Assembly: GCA_036245525.1 (NCBI GenBank)
Contig: BTPG01000002.1
Location: 161,855,376 to 161,919,375 of the forward strand
Source: Semisulcospira habei
Taxonomy: Eukaryota; Mollusca; Gastropoda; Semisulcospiridae
Direction: 5' to 3'
DNA: 64,000 nucleotides
In this document: positions 1 to 10,284 of the stretch, piece by piece
Position numbering within the stretch: position 1 is the stretch's first letter
How the letters are laid out: every line of letters begins with the position of its first letter
Program-made: the position numbers and the translations under genes
Notes under the pieces: generated by a model
Databases searched by the model: none
What the model saw: only the letters and a program-made list of their open reading frames with translations
Told to the model about the DNA's origin: nothing

Positions 1-440
1 TTACGCACTCTTACTTACTTAAACAGGATGAGCGTCCATGGTGTTTTGCCTGTGATGAGCAGTTTTCTGTTCGACACTTTTTGCTGTATTGTGCTGACCT
101 AATTGACACCAGATATAAACACTTCACAGCAGACTCCTTGAAGGTTTTGTTCCGGGATGTTCCCCCGGACAAAATCTTCAATTTTTTGAGAGAATGCAAT
201 ATTTTTAACAAGATCTGAGCATTCATAGACTATGTGAATTTTTTTATTTGCCCTTTTTGAGAGTCTGTAGACGTTTCTTTTCCAGACATGTGCGACATTT
301 TAGCCTGAGATTTTTAATCTATATTTACATCTTGTCTTAAGACCTTGCTTTTAGTCTGGCTGACCAGATTTTTACCCATCCCGCCGTGAGATGGCCTTAG
401 TCGCCTGCTCGGCGTTAAACCCAAATAACTAAACTAACTA
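1..440 (+). mobile_element. 3' end of a jockey/I-like LINE
   Basis: An open frame running in from the window edge ends at the stop at 216-218. It carries a Cys/His-rich reverse-transcriptase tail (WCFACDEQFSVRH, then LLYC and a final NIFNKI), the usual C-terminal zinc-knuckle-like end of I/jockey LINEs. A 3' UTR follows. Its last part (about 385-425) contains the block GCCTGCTCGGCGTTAAAC, which recurs inverted at about 53800, and the copy ends in an AACTAAACTAAC-type simple tail. The rest of the element lies outside the window. Confidence 0.7.
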
Positions 441-839
441 AACCCTTGTCGTGTAGGTACACAACGGAATTTTGGGCTGAAATGGTAAGTTAAGTGCACG
501 TTTCCTAATAGTAATGTCATCGGTAAGTATTTTTAGAAAAAAATACATTTTAGAGAAAAATTCATTTTTTAAATGTGATCCTATGTGATATTTTTATCTT
601 GACAACTGTGGATTTTACATCTTGCTGTAAAGTGTGACCTCACATTTACAGAATAACAGCCACTATAATTTATTTATGGCAGTCACCTTTTTGGTCTGGA
701 TTGATTTATAATTTATTTGCAGGACCTTGCAGTCTATTATTGTGGTATCACATAATATAGTTCATTGCTACTGTTGCAAATATTTCTCATTATTTTTTTG
801 TCCATATTTCACTAGGTTTGTAAGAAACTTTTGTGGCAG
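441..839. other. Intronic/AT-rich sequence upstream of the first visible HYDIN exon
   Basis: AT-rich sequence with no coding signal that I can see. The CGGTAAGTATTTTTAG-type stretch near 520-560 resembles the terminal sequence of the DIRS elements (compare 12520 and 47215), so a solo DIRS end fragment is possible. The end of this stretch is the pyrimidine-rich 3' part of a HYDIN intron. Confidence 0.4.
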
Positions 840-1128
840 TTGTAGGTAGAGGTACTCATTACATCCAGTTCCATGTGGCTAGTGCAAGAGTTAATGTTTT
901 AATCAACAGCAGTCAGATCAAGTCACAGCCAACCACACCACAGAACCCACGGCCACTGAAGAAGAAGATCATAGAGACGGAGGTGGAGCCGGCCTACACA
1001 GAGGTTGTGGAGTCAGCACGCAACGTGGACCTGTTGGTGTCCGGGGTGGCTGATTACTGTAAATACTCCTGCAAGTATGACCTCATACAGTTCCGCGACA
1101 CGCTCATGTTCCAAACTCGAGTCTACGA
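840..1128 (+). CDS. HYDIN: HYDIN-like protein, exon A
   Basis: First recognisable exon of a HYDIN-like gene. HYDIN is a giant axonemal protein of the central-pair apparatus of motile cilia, built from many Ig-like ASH (ASPM-SPD-2-Hydin) domains. The frame reads GRGTHYIQFHV, then a Lys/Pro linker (PRPLKKK) and a new ASH start ending LIQFRDTLMFQTRVY. An in-frame stop at 821 rules out an earlier start. The acceptor is either the CAG ending at 839 or the TAG ending at 845; both leave the same phase, and I chose 839. The donor GTAAGT at 1129 leaves two bases (GA), which the first base of exon B completes to Glu. Family assignment is by recognition, not alignment. Confidence 0.75.
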
Positions 1129-1146
1129 GTAAGTAGCAGATTTTTT

Positions 1147-1830
1147 TGGCTTGCGTGCAATAGTAAAAGTGAGTCTGTGTATGGGGACATCTGTCCATCC
1201 AGCATCTTATGTCCATCATCCATCACCTGTCTGTCTTAGGTCAACTTTAACGTTGACATTTTCTCAGAGATCATTCAAGCCATAGACTTCAAACATGGCA
1301 GGGATACTTTGTGGCAAGACCTCTTGAAACATACCAGTTTGAGTGACCACTTTCAATGGTCAACATCACAGTCAATGAACAGGTCAAAAATTGTCATATT
1401 TTAATGAAAGTTGTATTTTCTGAACTACTGTTTTTGGCTTAAAAACCAAACTTGGTACAGAGGTACCTCATGATAAGACATACCTCATACTCATTTGGCA
1501 TGCCCTTCGCAAAGGTCAAAGGTCTTAATCGTTGGCACCTGGGTAAAATGGCTTTTAAAAAAATATATACTGTTTTGGGCGGGCATTTTTACACAGTTTT
1601 ATTTCAATGCCTGCAGAGTTTGGTTGATCACTCGTAAAAGTCAAAGGGCAAGGAGGTCAATAAATGTTTCAAAAATTTACATTGACAGAATGTAAGACTT
1701 TTCAGGTACTGGATTGGATTGGATGTTTGAAAAAGACAGGACATGCTCTTTTGAGTGCCCTTTAATGAAGGTCAAGGTCACAGGTCTAAAGTCAGACTCT
1801 TGAGGCGTTAGGACTTTGCTCTTCTTGTAT
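1147..1830 (+). repeat. REP (GTCA-rich interspersed repeat), copy a, diverged
   Basis: One of about ten copies in the window of a repeat that starts near GGCTCACGTG-AGCAAAAGTGAGTC and ends near CATGTGAGCCTTA-GGGCTTTGCCATTCTTG. The first and last 10 bases are near-perfect inverted repeats. Internally it is made of roughly 180-bp units with AAGACCTTTCTA and AAAGGTCAAGGTCAC motifs. This copy is degraded but keeps TCAAGGTCA at 1772-1780. Confidence 0.6.
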
Positions 1831-2657
1831 CTTTCTCTTTCTGTGATATGCAGTATTAGACTGGTGGTTGTGCCTTAATCCCTTCACTGCTGAGATGAAG
1901 TAAACTAACTCCAGCTGCAGGAGACATAGATCCTTATGACCCCTGTCAGTTGTGGGGGCTTTTGAAGATCTTTGACACCACTTTGTATCTATGTTCCTTG
2001 GATGGCTAGAGGTCTTTAGCTTTGAATTAACCCATAAAGCTCTGACACGATATGACAGGATATGGATCGACCCTGATATTTCAAGGGTGTCTGAATAGCT
2101 TGGCGCCTTTCAGTGCCAAGCTATTCCAACACCACCCTTGAAATACCAGGGTTGACCTGTCTCTAGAACTGTGACACAGATTTCATAGGATATCTCCAGT
2201 TTTTGAAAATTTCATCCTCAGGGCTTCATGAGTTGACAGATTTCAGAAACACAGTGTGCGTCCACTGACATTAAAGGGGTTAAAGACTAAAGTGATTGTT
2301 GAAGAAGGCTGGAGTTCTGTGTTTGTCTAGCCAAGTCTAGTACTAAAGTGATTCTGGAATACGGCTGGAGGTCGATGTTCATGTGGCCAAGTCTAGCGCT
2401 AAAGTGATTCTAGAATAAGGCTGGAGTACTGTTTGCATCGAGCCAAGTCTAGCACCAAATGAAACACTTTTAGTCACTCATTTACACATTCATTGGTTCC
2501 AGCCCTACAGTAGAACTACTGTTGTGGTCATTCTGGCTACCAATATGTAGTTGGAAGATTTCTGAAAGGTGTCAAAGTGAATCCAATGCAATCTTGCAGG
2601 TTTCATTGTCCTCTGTGGTGTTTCGGATCAGATTAATTATGTTCACTGTATGACCAG
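1831..2657. repeat. Intron A-B: foldback element and 56-bp tandem repeat
   Basis: The intron contains a foldback unit at about 2063-2162: arms of roughly 45 bases around AATAGCTTGGCGC / GTGCCAAGCTATT, with the outer arms GTATTTCAAGGGT-like. It also has a three-copy tandem repeat with a 56-bp period (2287, 2343, 2399) based on CTAAAGTGATT and GCCAAGTCTAG. A remnant of another foldback family lies at about 1913-1965. No coding sequence is seen. Confidence 0.6.
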
Positions 2658-2924
2658 GATCGCACTGCGTAATGTTGGCTCAGTGGGCATGGACTTCAGC
2701 TGGCAAATGGTGATGGACAACTTCACCCCCACCCTCCAGCGTTCTGTCACATTCATGTCGGAGGGGGAACGCCCAGAGTCACGTGTGGATGTTGTGGAGG
2801 CCTCCTACATGCCCTTCTCTGTGGAGCCACAGTATGGAAACATCCCAGCTGGCAAGAAGGCCACGTGCTACATCAAATTCACACCACTGGATGTCAATGA
2901 GTATGAGGGACGGCTCCTCTGCAG
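2658..2924 (+). CDS. HYDIN: HYDIN-like protein, exon B
   Basis: Encodes the continuation of an ASH domain: IALRNVGSVGMDFSWQMVM, then a variable loop, then FSVEPQYGNIPAGKK and IKFTPLDVNEYEGRLLC, the typical final strands. The acceptor CAG at 2655-2657 was chosen because it gives the one base needed to complete the split codon from exon A (GA+G, Glu), so the protein reads RVYE-IALRN. The apparent ATG at 2650 is intronic in this model. The other nearby AGs (2599, 2631) give the wrong phase. The donor is GTGAGA at 2925, leaving AG, which exon C completes to Ser. Confidence 0.85.
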
Positions 2925-3075
2925 GTGAGACACAATTGTTCCTGGCACCTTCTTCACCTATAGCTCAAGGATATTGCCAGATGAGCATGGTTATTCTGGC
3001 ACCACCCTTCAGCTGTCATGGTCAGTCTTTCTCCTTTAGTAATCTTTCTTGTGTGTATATGTGTGTGTGTTTCAG

Positions 3076-3300
3076 CATCCCTAACCTGGAGAAGGATGTA
3101 CAAGGTCCAGTGATTGGCCTCAAGGCGCGCAGTCTCATGCCATACTGCCACTTTGAACTTCATGATTCTGACTACATCACCGGTGCTCGCCGCAACCCAG
3201 AACTGCGTGGTCCTAATGGAGCACCCCCTGGATCCACACTTGACCCCAACACTCGTGTTGTGGAGTTTGATGTCGTTGGCATGGGTGTGCATGCTGTCAA
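3076..3300 (+). CDS. HYDIN: HYDIN-like protein, exon C
   Basis: Reads IPNLEKDVQGPVIGLKARS, then LMPYCHFELHDSDYI, RRNPELRGPNG and LDPNTRVVEFDVVGMG. This is one of the most characteristic HYDIN segments (the PYCHF-DSDYI and RRNPEL blocks), linking two ASH domains. Acceptor TTTCAG ends at 3075; its first base C completes AGC (Ser) from exon B. Donor GTAAGT at 3301 leaves AA, which exon D completes to Lys. The intron that follows is about 10.8 kb because a DIRS retroelement sits in it. Confidence 0.9.
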
Positions 3301-3330
3301 GTAAGTCTGACACAAAACTGTGCCTGAATG

Positions 3331-3499
3331 TTAACCCATTCAGCCCTGACGCACTACAGCAGGAGATGGGTCTACCATGATAATTCAAGGTAGTGCCCTT
3401 GAATTATCATTGTCGATCCATCTCCTGTAACTGGTGCATAGTCATTAGATGACGCCTCCAAAATTTGGGAAATACGGCTGTCGGGCTGAATGAGTTAAT
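3331..3499. mobile_element. TTAA-bounded foldback MITE
   Basis: Bounded by TTAACCCATTCAGCCCTGAC and its inverted counterpart GTCGGGCTGAATGAGTTAA. Inside is a hairpin with arms around GGAGATGG-TAATTCAAGG and CCTTGAATTATCA-CCATCTCC. Related members occur at 29310-29525 and 31398-31595. TTAA at both outer ends suggests a TTAA-targeting DNA transposon family, but no transposase is present. Confidence 0.6.
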
Positions 3500-3570
3500 A
3501 TTCCTTTTGGCGAGTGCTGCATTTCTGCTTGGTATGGGTCATAATCCTTAGAGGGGGATAAAATCCATTT

Positions 3571-3773
3571 TTAGGCTCATGTGTAAAGCAAAAGTGAGTC
3601 TATGTTCTGGGCCAGTGGTTGTCCACCTGGTGGCATCCGTTCAGCGGCATCTGTCTGAACGCATCCAGCGTCCATGGTACACTTGAACGTTTTGTGCTCG
3701 GAGACTATTCAAGTCACAGTCTTCAAACTTGGCCCTAAGATACTTTGTGGCAAGACCTTTCTAAACATATCAT
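3571..3773 (+). repeat. REP copy b, 5' part (split by DIRS element 1)
   Basis: Starts GGCTCATGTGTAAAGCAAAAGTGAG and runs to TTTCTAAACATATCATT, where the DIRS element begins. The remainder of the same copy resumes at 12804 with GACTTCTCTCAAAGG and ends about 12890. This shows that DIRS element 1 inserted into an existing REP copy without an obvious target-site duplication, as expected for tyrosine-recombinase elements. Confidence 0.7.
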
Positions 3774-3976
3774 TGTTTCCTCAAAAACGTTACCGATGCC
3801 ATTACTACAATGGAACAACCTATAGCTCACATAATTTTAGCCCAAAAACTTACGATGTGTACCTATAGGGCCAGGGGAGGCCACCTAGGGGTGCTGCGAC
3901 CTAGCACCCGCGGTAGCCTCCCTTCCCACCCCATATGGGTTACTGCGAGAGCAGCCTAACCAGTTTTCTCTTTTAG
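3774..3976 (+). repeat. Left inverted terminal repeat, DIRS element 1
   Basis: Starts GTTTCCTCAAAAACG and contains ACCGATGCCATTACTAC, CCTAGGGGTGCTGCG and TAGCCTCCCTTCCCACCCC. Each block is found inverted at 12573-12790 (for example GGTGGGAAGGGAGGCTA and GTAGTAATGGCATCGGT). Confidence 0.85.
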
Positions 3977-5080
3977 CTTGCAGCGTCTAGATGTGCTTTA
4001 GCCCTCTGCAGCGTGCCTACGGCTGTGTATGGTTCTAGGCTTGTGGAATTCTGCGACTTCGACTTGTTCCCGGCTGTGCTTTCGTCTTGCCTTGGAACTT
4101 CGACTGTTTCCTTGTGTACCTTACTAGTGACTTTGCGCTTCCAGTGCCTGCCTTCGACGGAACGTGACTTCGTTCCCGGACGAGCCTGGCCTTGGAGCCG
4201 AGCTCTTAGCTCCACGTGGGGCACTGTTCTACACCATGTGTTCCGGCACTTAGAAACTTTTGCGTGTGCTGTGCCTGGCTCGGAGCCATCCCTGGCGTAC
4301 GGTGTGCTTCTTCTTTGGCGGCCCCGGACGCTTTCGCCAGTTTGGACTGCTGGGACTTCGTCGACCCGGCCTCTTACCTGTCATGCGTGGCCCTCAGCCA
4401 CGTGGGCCCCCTTCTTCTTCGACTCAGGTTCTACCTCTCCTGCCCTCTGCGAGATGGCCAGGCAAGGTCTCGGTGTTTGCCAGTGCCCCGCGCCTTTGGC
4501 GCCATGCGGTGGCTTCACTTTTGCATTTCATTGTAATGTAATGCTGAACTCAGGGTCGACGGGAATAGCGGGGAATGGTGCGCGGTTATTTCATCTCATG
4601 GCCTTCAGCTACGACCGGTCACCTTGTAGTTTCGCCTCTATGTTGCAGTTATCAAGTTTGTACCTGCACCCGTTGTGGCGATTTCCAGTGGCCGAGTGAC
4701 ACGCATGTGCTTTGCCTCCCCTGATCCGGTTGTGCTTCCGGCCACACCTGTGACGTCTGCGCACCCTGAGTGGGCCCAGCTGTGGAGTTTTTATTGGCGT
4801 GAACGAGGCTCGCTGCTCTCACACAGCCACGCGCCTGCATTGGCCCCGGACCAGCCAGGACGCACACGTGCCGCTGTTAGGGGACAGCTTACTAAAGATC
4901 CCCCCTTGCACACCCACTCTCTCAAGTCAGGTTCGCAGCGAGTCCGCTCGCCTCGCTTTGCGGAAAACATTCGGCCTCCAGGCCTTGACGTTGGGGGATG
5001 GTTATCTCCCCCCTTGCGCACCAGCTCCCTCGAGCCTGGTCCACAGCTCGCTCGCTCGCCAAGCCTTGCGGAAACCAAGC

Positions 5081-6560
5081 CTCACAAACTCAGAAGAAAG
5101 AAGAAACAGCAGTAGACGCCATGCCTCCCCGACGCCGGACCCTCGGCATCGTCATGCGGCCCCCGATCGTTTGGACACAGCCCTCTCGTGACACAGCCCC
5201 CGCCCTCGTACGCCCCCTCGGACTGCGGATTCCCGCCTACGGCTCCACGGTGCTTCGCCCTGTTGCCCGCCCCGCCGCCCGCCCCACTCTTCGGTCTCTG
5301 CTTGCTCTTCGCGCCCTACGTCTCCGTCTGCTTCAGCCTCACGGACTCCTCGCCCTCTTCGTCGGTCTTCTCCGCGGGCTTCAGGGAGGATCCCTCGTCT
5401 GGTCGTCGCTCCTCCCGGTCGGTGGCCTCTTCCTTCGTCCTTTCTGCGCCTGGTTCATGGCTGTTGTCTTCTCCCCCCCCCCTCCCCGCCACCCTTCCCC
5501 CACCATCCCCGCTCCCCCTCCCCTTCGCGCCGCTGACCACACGCTCGCCACTCTTTTTCGCGTGGACGCTCGCCCCGCCGGACTCGCCACTCCTGTTTGT
5601 GCCATCGCAACCGCTCGCCTCGGTCTCACTTTTCCTTTGGCAGCAGCGGTGCGTCACCCTCCTGCGCCTCCCGTGGATGTCAACACTCTCAGCATTGCCC
5701 CGGAGGATTCTGCTTTGGCTCTCTTCAGCCGTTCGGCCTCATCACATGCCCCCTCGCCGTCGGCTCCCTCTTCGCCTACACTGTGTACGACTAGGGCAGA
5801 GACCCTGGCCTGCCTCGACTAGGCGGCGCACCTGATTGCTTCGCGTCTTCCCCCGGACGCCTGTCCCCCGTCGCCGCCCCCCAAGCGGAAGCTCTCGGCC
5901 TTCATGGACGTGGATCGCCCAACCAAGCGGTTTCGGTCCCTGCCTCAACCTCCAGGATTCTAGGGCCTTCGCGACGCCTTCTCCGCTCTCCTTCAGCAGG
6001 GTTTGGGCTCCGACGCGGGCTTCTTCTTCTCCGACACCTGCTGGCCAGCGGCCTTGGATCGCCTTTCAGCACAGCTGGTACGCCAGACACTCCCAGAGCT
6101 TCGCTACCGCCCTCCCAGCAGTGGACCCGGTGGTGCAGCAGCAAGCTGGTGGACTTCGCGCTGCGCGCCGTTGCATCCCCCCCCCTCCCCCCCCCCCCGG
6201 CCTGGAACGGACAGCAATTCTCATCCGCAATGCCCTCGCCTGCGCTGGTTTCCTCGACTTGGCCTCGCAAGCTGTCATCTCCCTTCTGGAGCAGAACTGG
6301 CAGGTGTCGGTCTCGCCGCTGTTAGGGGACATCCTCGCCCTGGCCGTGGCCTCCAACCGGGCGGCGTACCATGCTTCGGTCAACACCATGGCTGCTGCCA
6401 CGAACTGCGACCTGCTCTACCGGGATGCGGTTGTCTCCGTCTGCCCCGACCTTCCGCAGGATTTACGAAGACAGTTGCGACAGGCCCCGCTGGGTGATCC
6501 CCTCCTCTGTGGCCTTCCTGCACCACCTCCTCCTGGTTTCAAGCCGCCCGCAAGGCCCTG
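5081..6560 (+). pseudogene. gag-like ORF remnant, DIRS element 1
   Basis: Matches, in shifting frames, the gag-like region of element 2. It has an Arg/Ser/Pro-rich N-terminal part (about 5100-5760), then KRKLSAFMDVDRPTKRF-type sequence, LPQPPGF, LRDAFSALLQQG, FFSDTCWP and a helical C-terminal part (DLASQAVISLLEQNW, SPLLGDILALAVASN, TNCDLLYRDAV). DIRS gag-like proteins are presumed particle proteins; no catalytic motif is expected. Several frameshifts and at least one in-frame stop near 5961 break it. Confidence 0.65.
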
Positions 6561-6785
6561 GGTCGCACCCTGCGGACCGTTAGACCCACCCCGTGCCCGC
6601 CCTCCTGGCGCGGCCGCCTCCCGCCTCGCACCCCGGCCTCCCATCGCGCCTGACCGCTCTCCGACCCCACCCCCACCCCCGCCTGGCCCAGGCCCGCCTG
6701 CCGCGCGGCACGGGGTAGGGCCCGGTGACTTCCTCCCCCCTGCGCCCCCGCTGACCACTCTCAGGTCCCCTGTCAGCAGGAGGCT

Positions 6786-8003
6786 TTGCCCTCTACAGTG
6801 ACGTGTGGCGGTCGCTACTCCCGACGACCCGTGGATCCTATCCACCATTTCCGAGGGCCTCCTGCTCTCCTTTTGGACCCCGCCGCCCCTGCAGCGCAGC
6901 CCCGTCTGGACGTCCGCCCCTTCAGATCGCTTCAAAGCAGCTGTGCTCCGAGGGGGGTGGTGTCGCGTCATGACTCGCCCGCCTTCTACAGTCGCCTCTT
7001 CCTGGTCCCCAAGTCCGGTGGCAGGTGGTGTCTGATCATCGACCTCTCAGTGCTGAACAAGTTCATCACCGCGCCGTCCTTCCGTTTGGAGACCTCCAGA
7101 GCCCTTCGCGCTGCGGTTCAACCCATGGACTTCGCCATCAGCCTGGATCTGGTGGACGCTTACCTTCACTGGTTGGAGCTACAGGCGGTTTGGCAAGCCC
7201 TACTCGCGTGGGAAACGACTCTCGGACGCCAGGAGCTGCTCGTCCTTTCCAACAACTCCACGGTAGTGTCCTACATACAGAAGTAGGGCGGGACTCGCTC
7301 CCCTTCCCTCTGCATTCTTCTTTACCGGCTCTTCCGTTGGTGCGAGGATCGCGGCATCTCCCTCCGAGCGAGACATATCCTGGGCCGCCTGAATGTCCTC
7401 GCCGACTCCCTCTTGAGACGCGGTCAGCTACATACCGAATGGGCGCTTCGCCCGGACATCTTTTGGATGATCTGCGCCACGTGGGAGACCCTGCTTATCG
7501 ACCTCTTTGCGACGAGGTGGAACCACCAACTTCCCCTCTTCGTCTCGCCCATTCCTGACCACCTAGCCTGGGCGGTCGACACGCTCTCCGTCTCCTGGCA
7601 CGGCCTCTGCGCTTATTCCTACCCTCCCAACATCCTGGTCCCCAAGGTCCTTCTCAAACTCAAGGGATGCAACGCGACCCTGTTCCTAGTGGCACCGTTC
7701 TGCTGGACCAAGTCTTGGACCACCAACCTCCTCAAACTCGCCACGGGCCCCCCGCTGTGGCTACCCACCCCTCGCACGATGCTCAAGCAACCACGCCAGG
7801 CGCTTTACCATCCGTGCCCCGAGCGACTCCTTCTCCACGCTTGGAGATTGTGCGGTGCACCCTCGCCGCTAGAGGCTTCTCGAGTGAGGCAGTGGCAGCT
7901 ATCGCTGCAGGCTGCAGACCCTCGACCCTGCGAGTCTACGAGGGAAAATGGAGAGTGCTTGGAGCCTGGTGCGACCACCATCACCTCTCCCCTACCGATC
8001 TGA
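6786..8003 (+). pseudogene. Reverse transcriptase-RNase H remnant with internal deletion, DIRS element 1
   Basis: The RT fingers and first palm motif are present (FYSRLFLVPKSGGRW, IIDLSVLNKFI, MDFAISLDLVDAYLH). The sequence then jumps at about 7169/7170 straight to the RNase H segment WLELQAVWQALLAWE. Comparison with element 2 (44520 to about 45290) shows that roughly 770 bp are missing, including the YLDD active site and the start of RNase H. A TAG at 7284-7286 interrupts VSYIQK, and the frame continues through RHILGRLNVLADSL and LFATRWNHQLPLF to 8003. The last 200 bp overlap the recombinase ORF in another frame. Confidence 0.8.
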
Positions 8004-8919
8004 CCCCCCCCCCCCCTAACTTGCCGAGTTCTTCCTCTGGCTTTTCGCCGAACAGCACTTGGCACCGATCACCATCAGAGGCTACCTCGCCATGATTGCG
8101 GACACTTACCGTCACTTGGGCCGAGCGGACCCCGGCAAGTGTAAAGATCTCGCTGACCTTATGGCCCACTTCGGAATACAATGGCCTGCCCTCCGCTCCC
8201 TGATCCCACGCTGGGATCTGCCCTGGGTACTCACCTGGCTGAACTCTAAGTGTTTCGAGCCGCTTCCCCTAGCAAGCCTGCCCGACGTGACGCGAAAGAC
8301 CTGCTTTCTTCTCGCCCTTGCCACGGCCTCCAGAATGAGTGAGCTGCACGCGCTCTCTGCGCGCCCCGCCTGCCTGCAGTTCAGGTTGGATGGCTCCGTG
8401 CAGCTACTGACGGACCCGGCCTTCTTGGCCAAGATGCAGTCCCCGTTGACAGCCCCCCAGGTGATCACTGTGCGACCGCTGAAGACAGTCAGCCCCAACA
8501 GGGAAGTCAGACAGCAGGACCCGGTGAGAGCCATATGCGTGTACCTACGCCGAACCAAGCCGCTCCGCCGGGGGCGCACCCGCCTCTTTCTCCCTCTGTC
8601 CCCAGGTAGACAGGACATCTCAGCCCAGACAGTCTCTTCCTGGCTAAGATGGGTGATACGTTCCGCCTACCAAGACCTCTGCCCCGACGCTGCCAAGCGA
8701 CTTCACATCAGGGCCCTCGAGGTCAGAGCCATGGCTGCCAGCATCGCCTTCGACCGCAACTGTGCTGTCCAAGACATTGTGGCTGATGTAGGCTGGCAGA
8801 CCGAGTTGACCTTCACCCGGTTCTACCTCCGAAACCTGGCTGGCCAGCGAGATAACCTGGCCCTGGTGGGGGACATCGCGGCGGCGCAACTCTCCCTCCC
8901 GGCGCCTTTGGTGCCGTAG
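7790..8919 (+). pseudogene. Tyrosine recombinase remnant, DIRS element 1
   Basis: N-terminal core-binding part (about 7830-7990: LEIVRCTLAARGFSS, YEGKWRVLGAWC) lies in one frame. A C-rich run near 8005-8015 shifts into the main frame, which is open to the stop at 8917. Catalytic-domain residues seen: box I Arg in TASRMSELHAL, the HxxR position as ALEVRA where the His is Leu, and the nucleophile Tyr in FTRFYLRN. Element 2 has AHEVRA at the same place. Family role: integration of the circular cDNA without target-site duplication. The lost His and the frameshift indicate inactivity. Confidence 0.82.
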
Positions 8920-9924
8920 GTAATCCTTTAGCTAAAATTACTGGGAGCTTGCGCCGGGGAGGACTGGTCGTGCTAGCTCGGTCGGTTACTGGGTTACGCG
9001 GCGCACGGCTGTGCAGAACGCTGGATTTTCCACTCTTTAGTTTAGCCAGCCAAATGCTTGCTGCAGCCGACTCCGGCAGCGCGCAGGCTTATGTAGGTCA
9101 CAGTCTGAATCAGCTATTCCTTCTTTAATCTCTGTAACGGACTGCTGATGTGTGGTGGTTATGCCTGTGTTTAATGTTCTCTATCTCCTCTTCCAAGATT
9201 TTCTACATAGAACCGTTTGACACACTTGTGTACTGTTTTGTGCTGGTTCCTGTGTTGGTGGTATTATTCCAGTTACGTTTTTTTTCAGAGTGCAATCCGA
9301 GGATAAAGACAGGTACCGTGTTTGTGTGTGACTAAACATGGCTGGTAAATTATCTGAGCCTCACAGTACCGAGTTGGTTTGAACATTCATTCTCTGTTCT
9401 GGTGTTAATATAAAGGAACCAGTGTGATGTGCTTAAGACCTGTTGTGTTAGTGGTTATGAATTTACTGTGTAAACCCAAGTGTACTGCATAAACACTGCT
9501 GGGATCAGCATGTTTGTTTTGATCGTCTTGACGGACCTAACGGATTACCAGCTTACCAGCTTCTCAGCAGTGGAGTGCTTTCTGACGCTAGTGTGACCGA
9601 GCCGAGGGGATGTAATGATGTGCAGGTAGTGTGGGTGTATTTGACAAAAGGGAGCTAACTCTTGTCCATGGTTCTCATTCTTTTATTTTATGACCAACAA
9701 AAAGCAATACCTGAAAAATAAAAATAAAAGGATATAAGCAAACAATGTTAAAGAATATAAAATCTAAGGAACGGAAAATGTCATGCACCAATAGCAAACC
9801 AATAATTAATCAAACTCCAAAGCTGTACAAATAAAACCACTAAATTTCTACACAAAGACTAAATACTAAAATACACAAATTAGGAGGCCAATAAACTCAA
9901 TATAGTCCTACAGAAGCGAGCCAC

Positions 9925-10284
9925 TATGATTTGGAATCATAGAGGTACGCTACCGTAAATACGGCCACCAACAAATATATAACTAATGACTGCACTAGCG
10001 GTAGCATGACAGATGCACTCCAATAGGCATAGAGATCCTAGAGGTGGGCACCTGCATGCAACAAATATGCTGCCACGTTCCCGTAGGATTCAGAATCCTA
10101 GGGGCGCGCAACTGCGTTAGCAAAATTGAAATACCACCAAAACATAACCGATGAATTACAACTAGTAACTATTACCCGTGTTATCAGCCACGTTCCCGTA
10201 GGATCGAGGATCCTAGGGGTTCGCGGCTGCGTACGGTGTGATTATGGTTGCCGCAGAAGCGTTCCCGTATGATCGGGGATCATA
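9925..10284. repeat. Five dispersed 17-nt hairpin units with covarying stems
   Basis: Units at 9925-9941, 10024-10040, 10084-10100, 10199-10215 and 10268-10284. Four are perfect 7-3-7 hairpins: TATGATT/AATCATA, TAGGATT/AATCCTA, TAGGATC/GATCCTA and TATGATC/GATCATA. The second unit is degraded. Flanks are also shared: CACGTTCCCG before and GGGGCGCGC then an ACCTGCAT- or ACTGCGT-like box after. Confidence 0.85.

Noticed and set aside
2600..2657. Acceptors at 2599 or 2631, or a translation start at ATG 2650, for exon B
   Set aside because: They give the wrong phase after exon A; the CAG ending at 2657 fits and gives the expected RVYE-IALRN junction.
2954..3388. Minus-strand open frame of 144 codons across HYDIN exon C
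   Set aside because: It is antisense to a well-supported exon and has no family resemblance.
4013..6971. Several long open frames on both strands of the GC-rich DIRS leader and gag region
   Set aside because: Purine/pyrimidine-biased, GC-rich DNA opens many frames by chance; only the frames matching the gag-like region of element 2 were kept.
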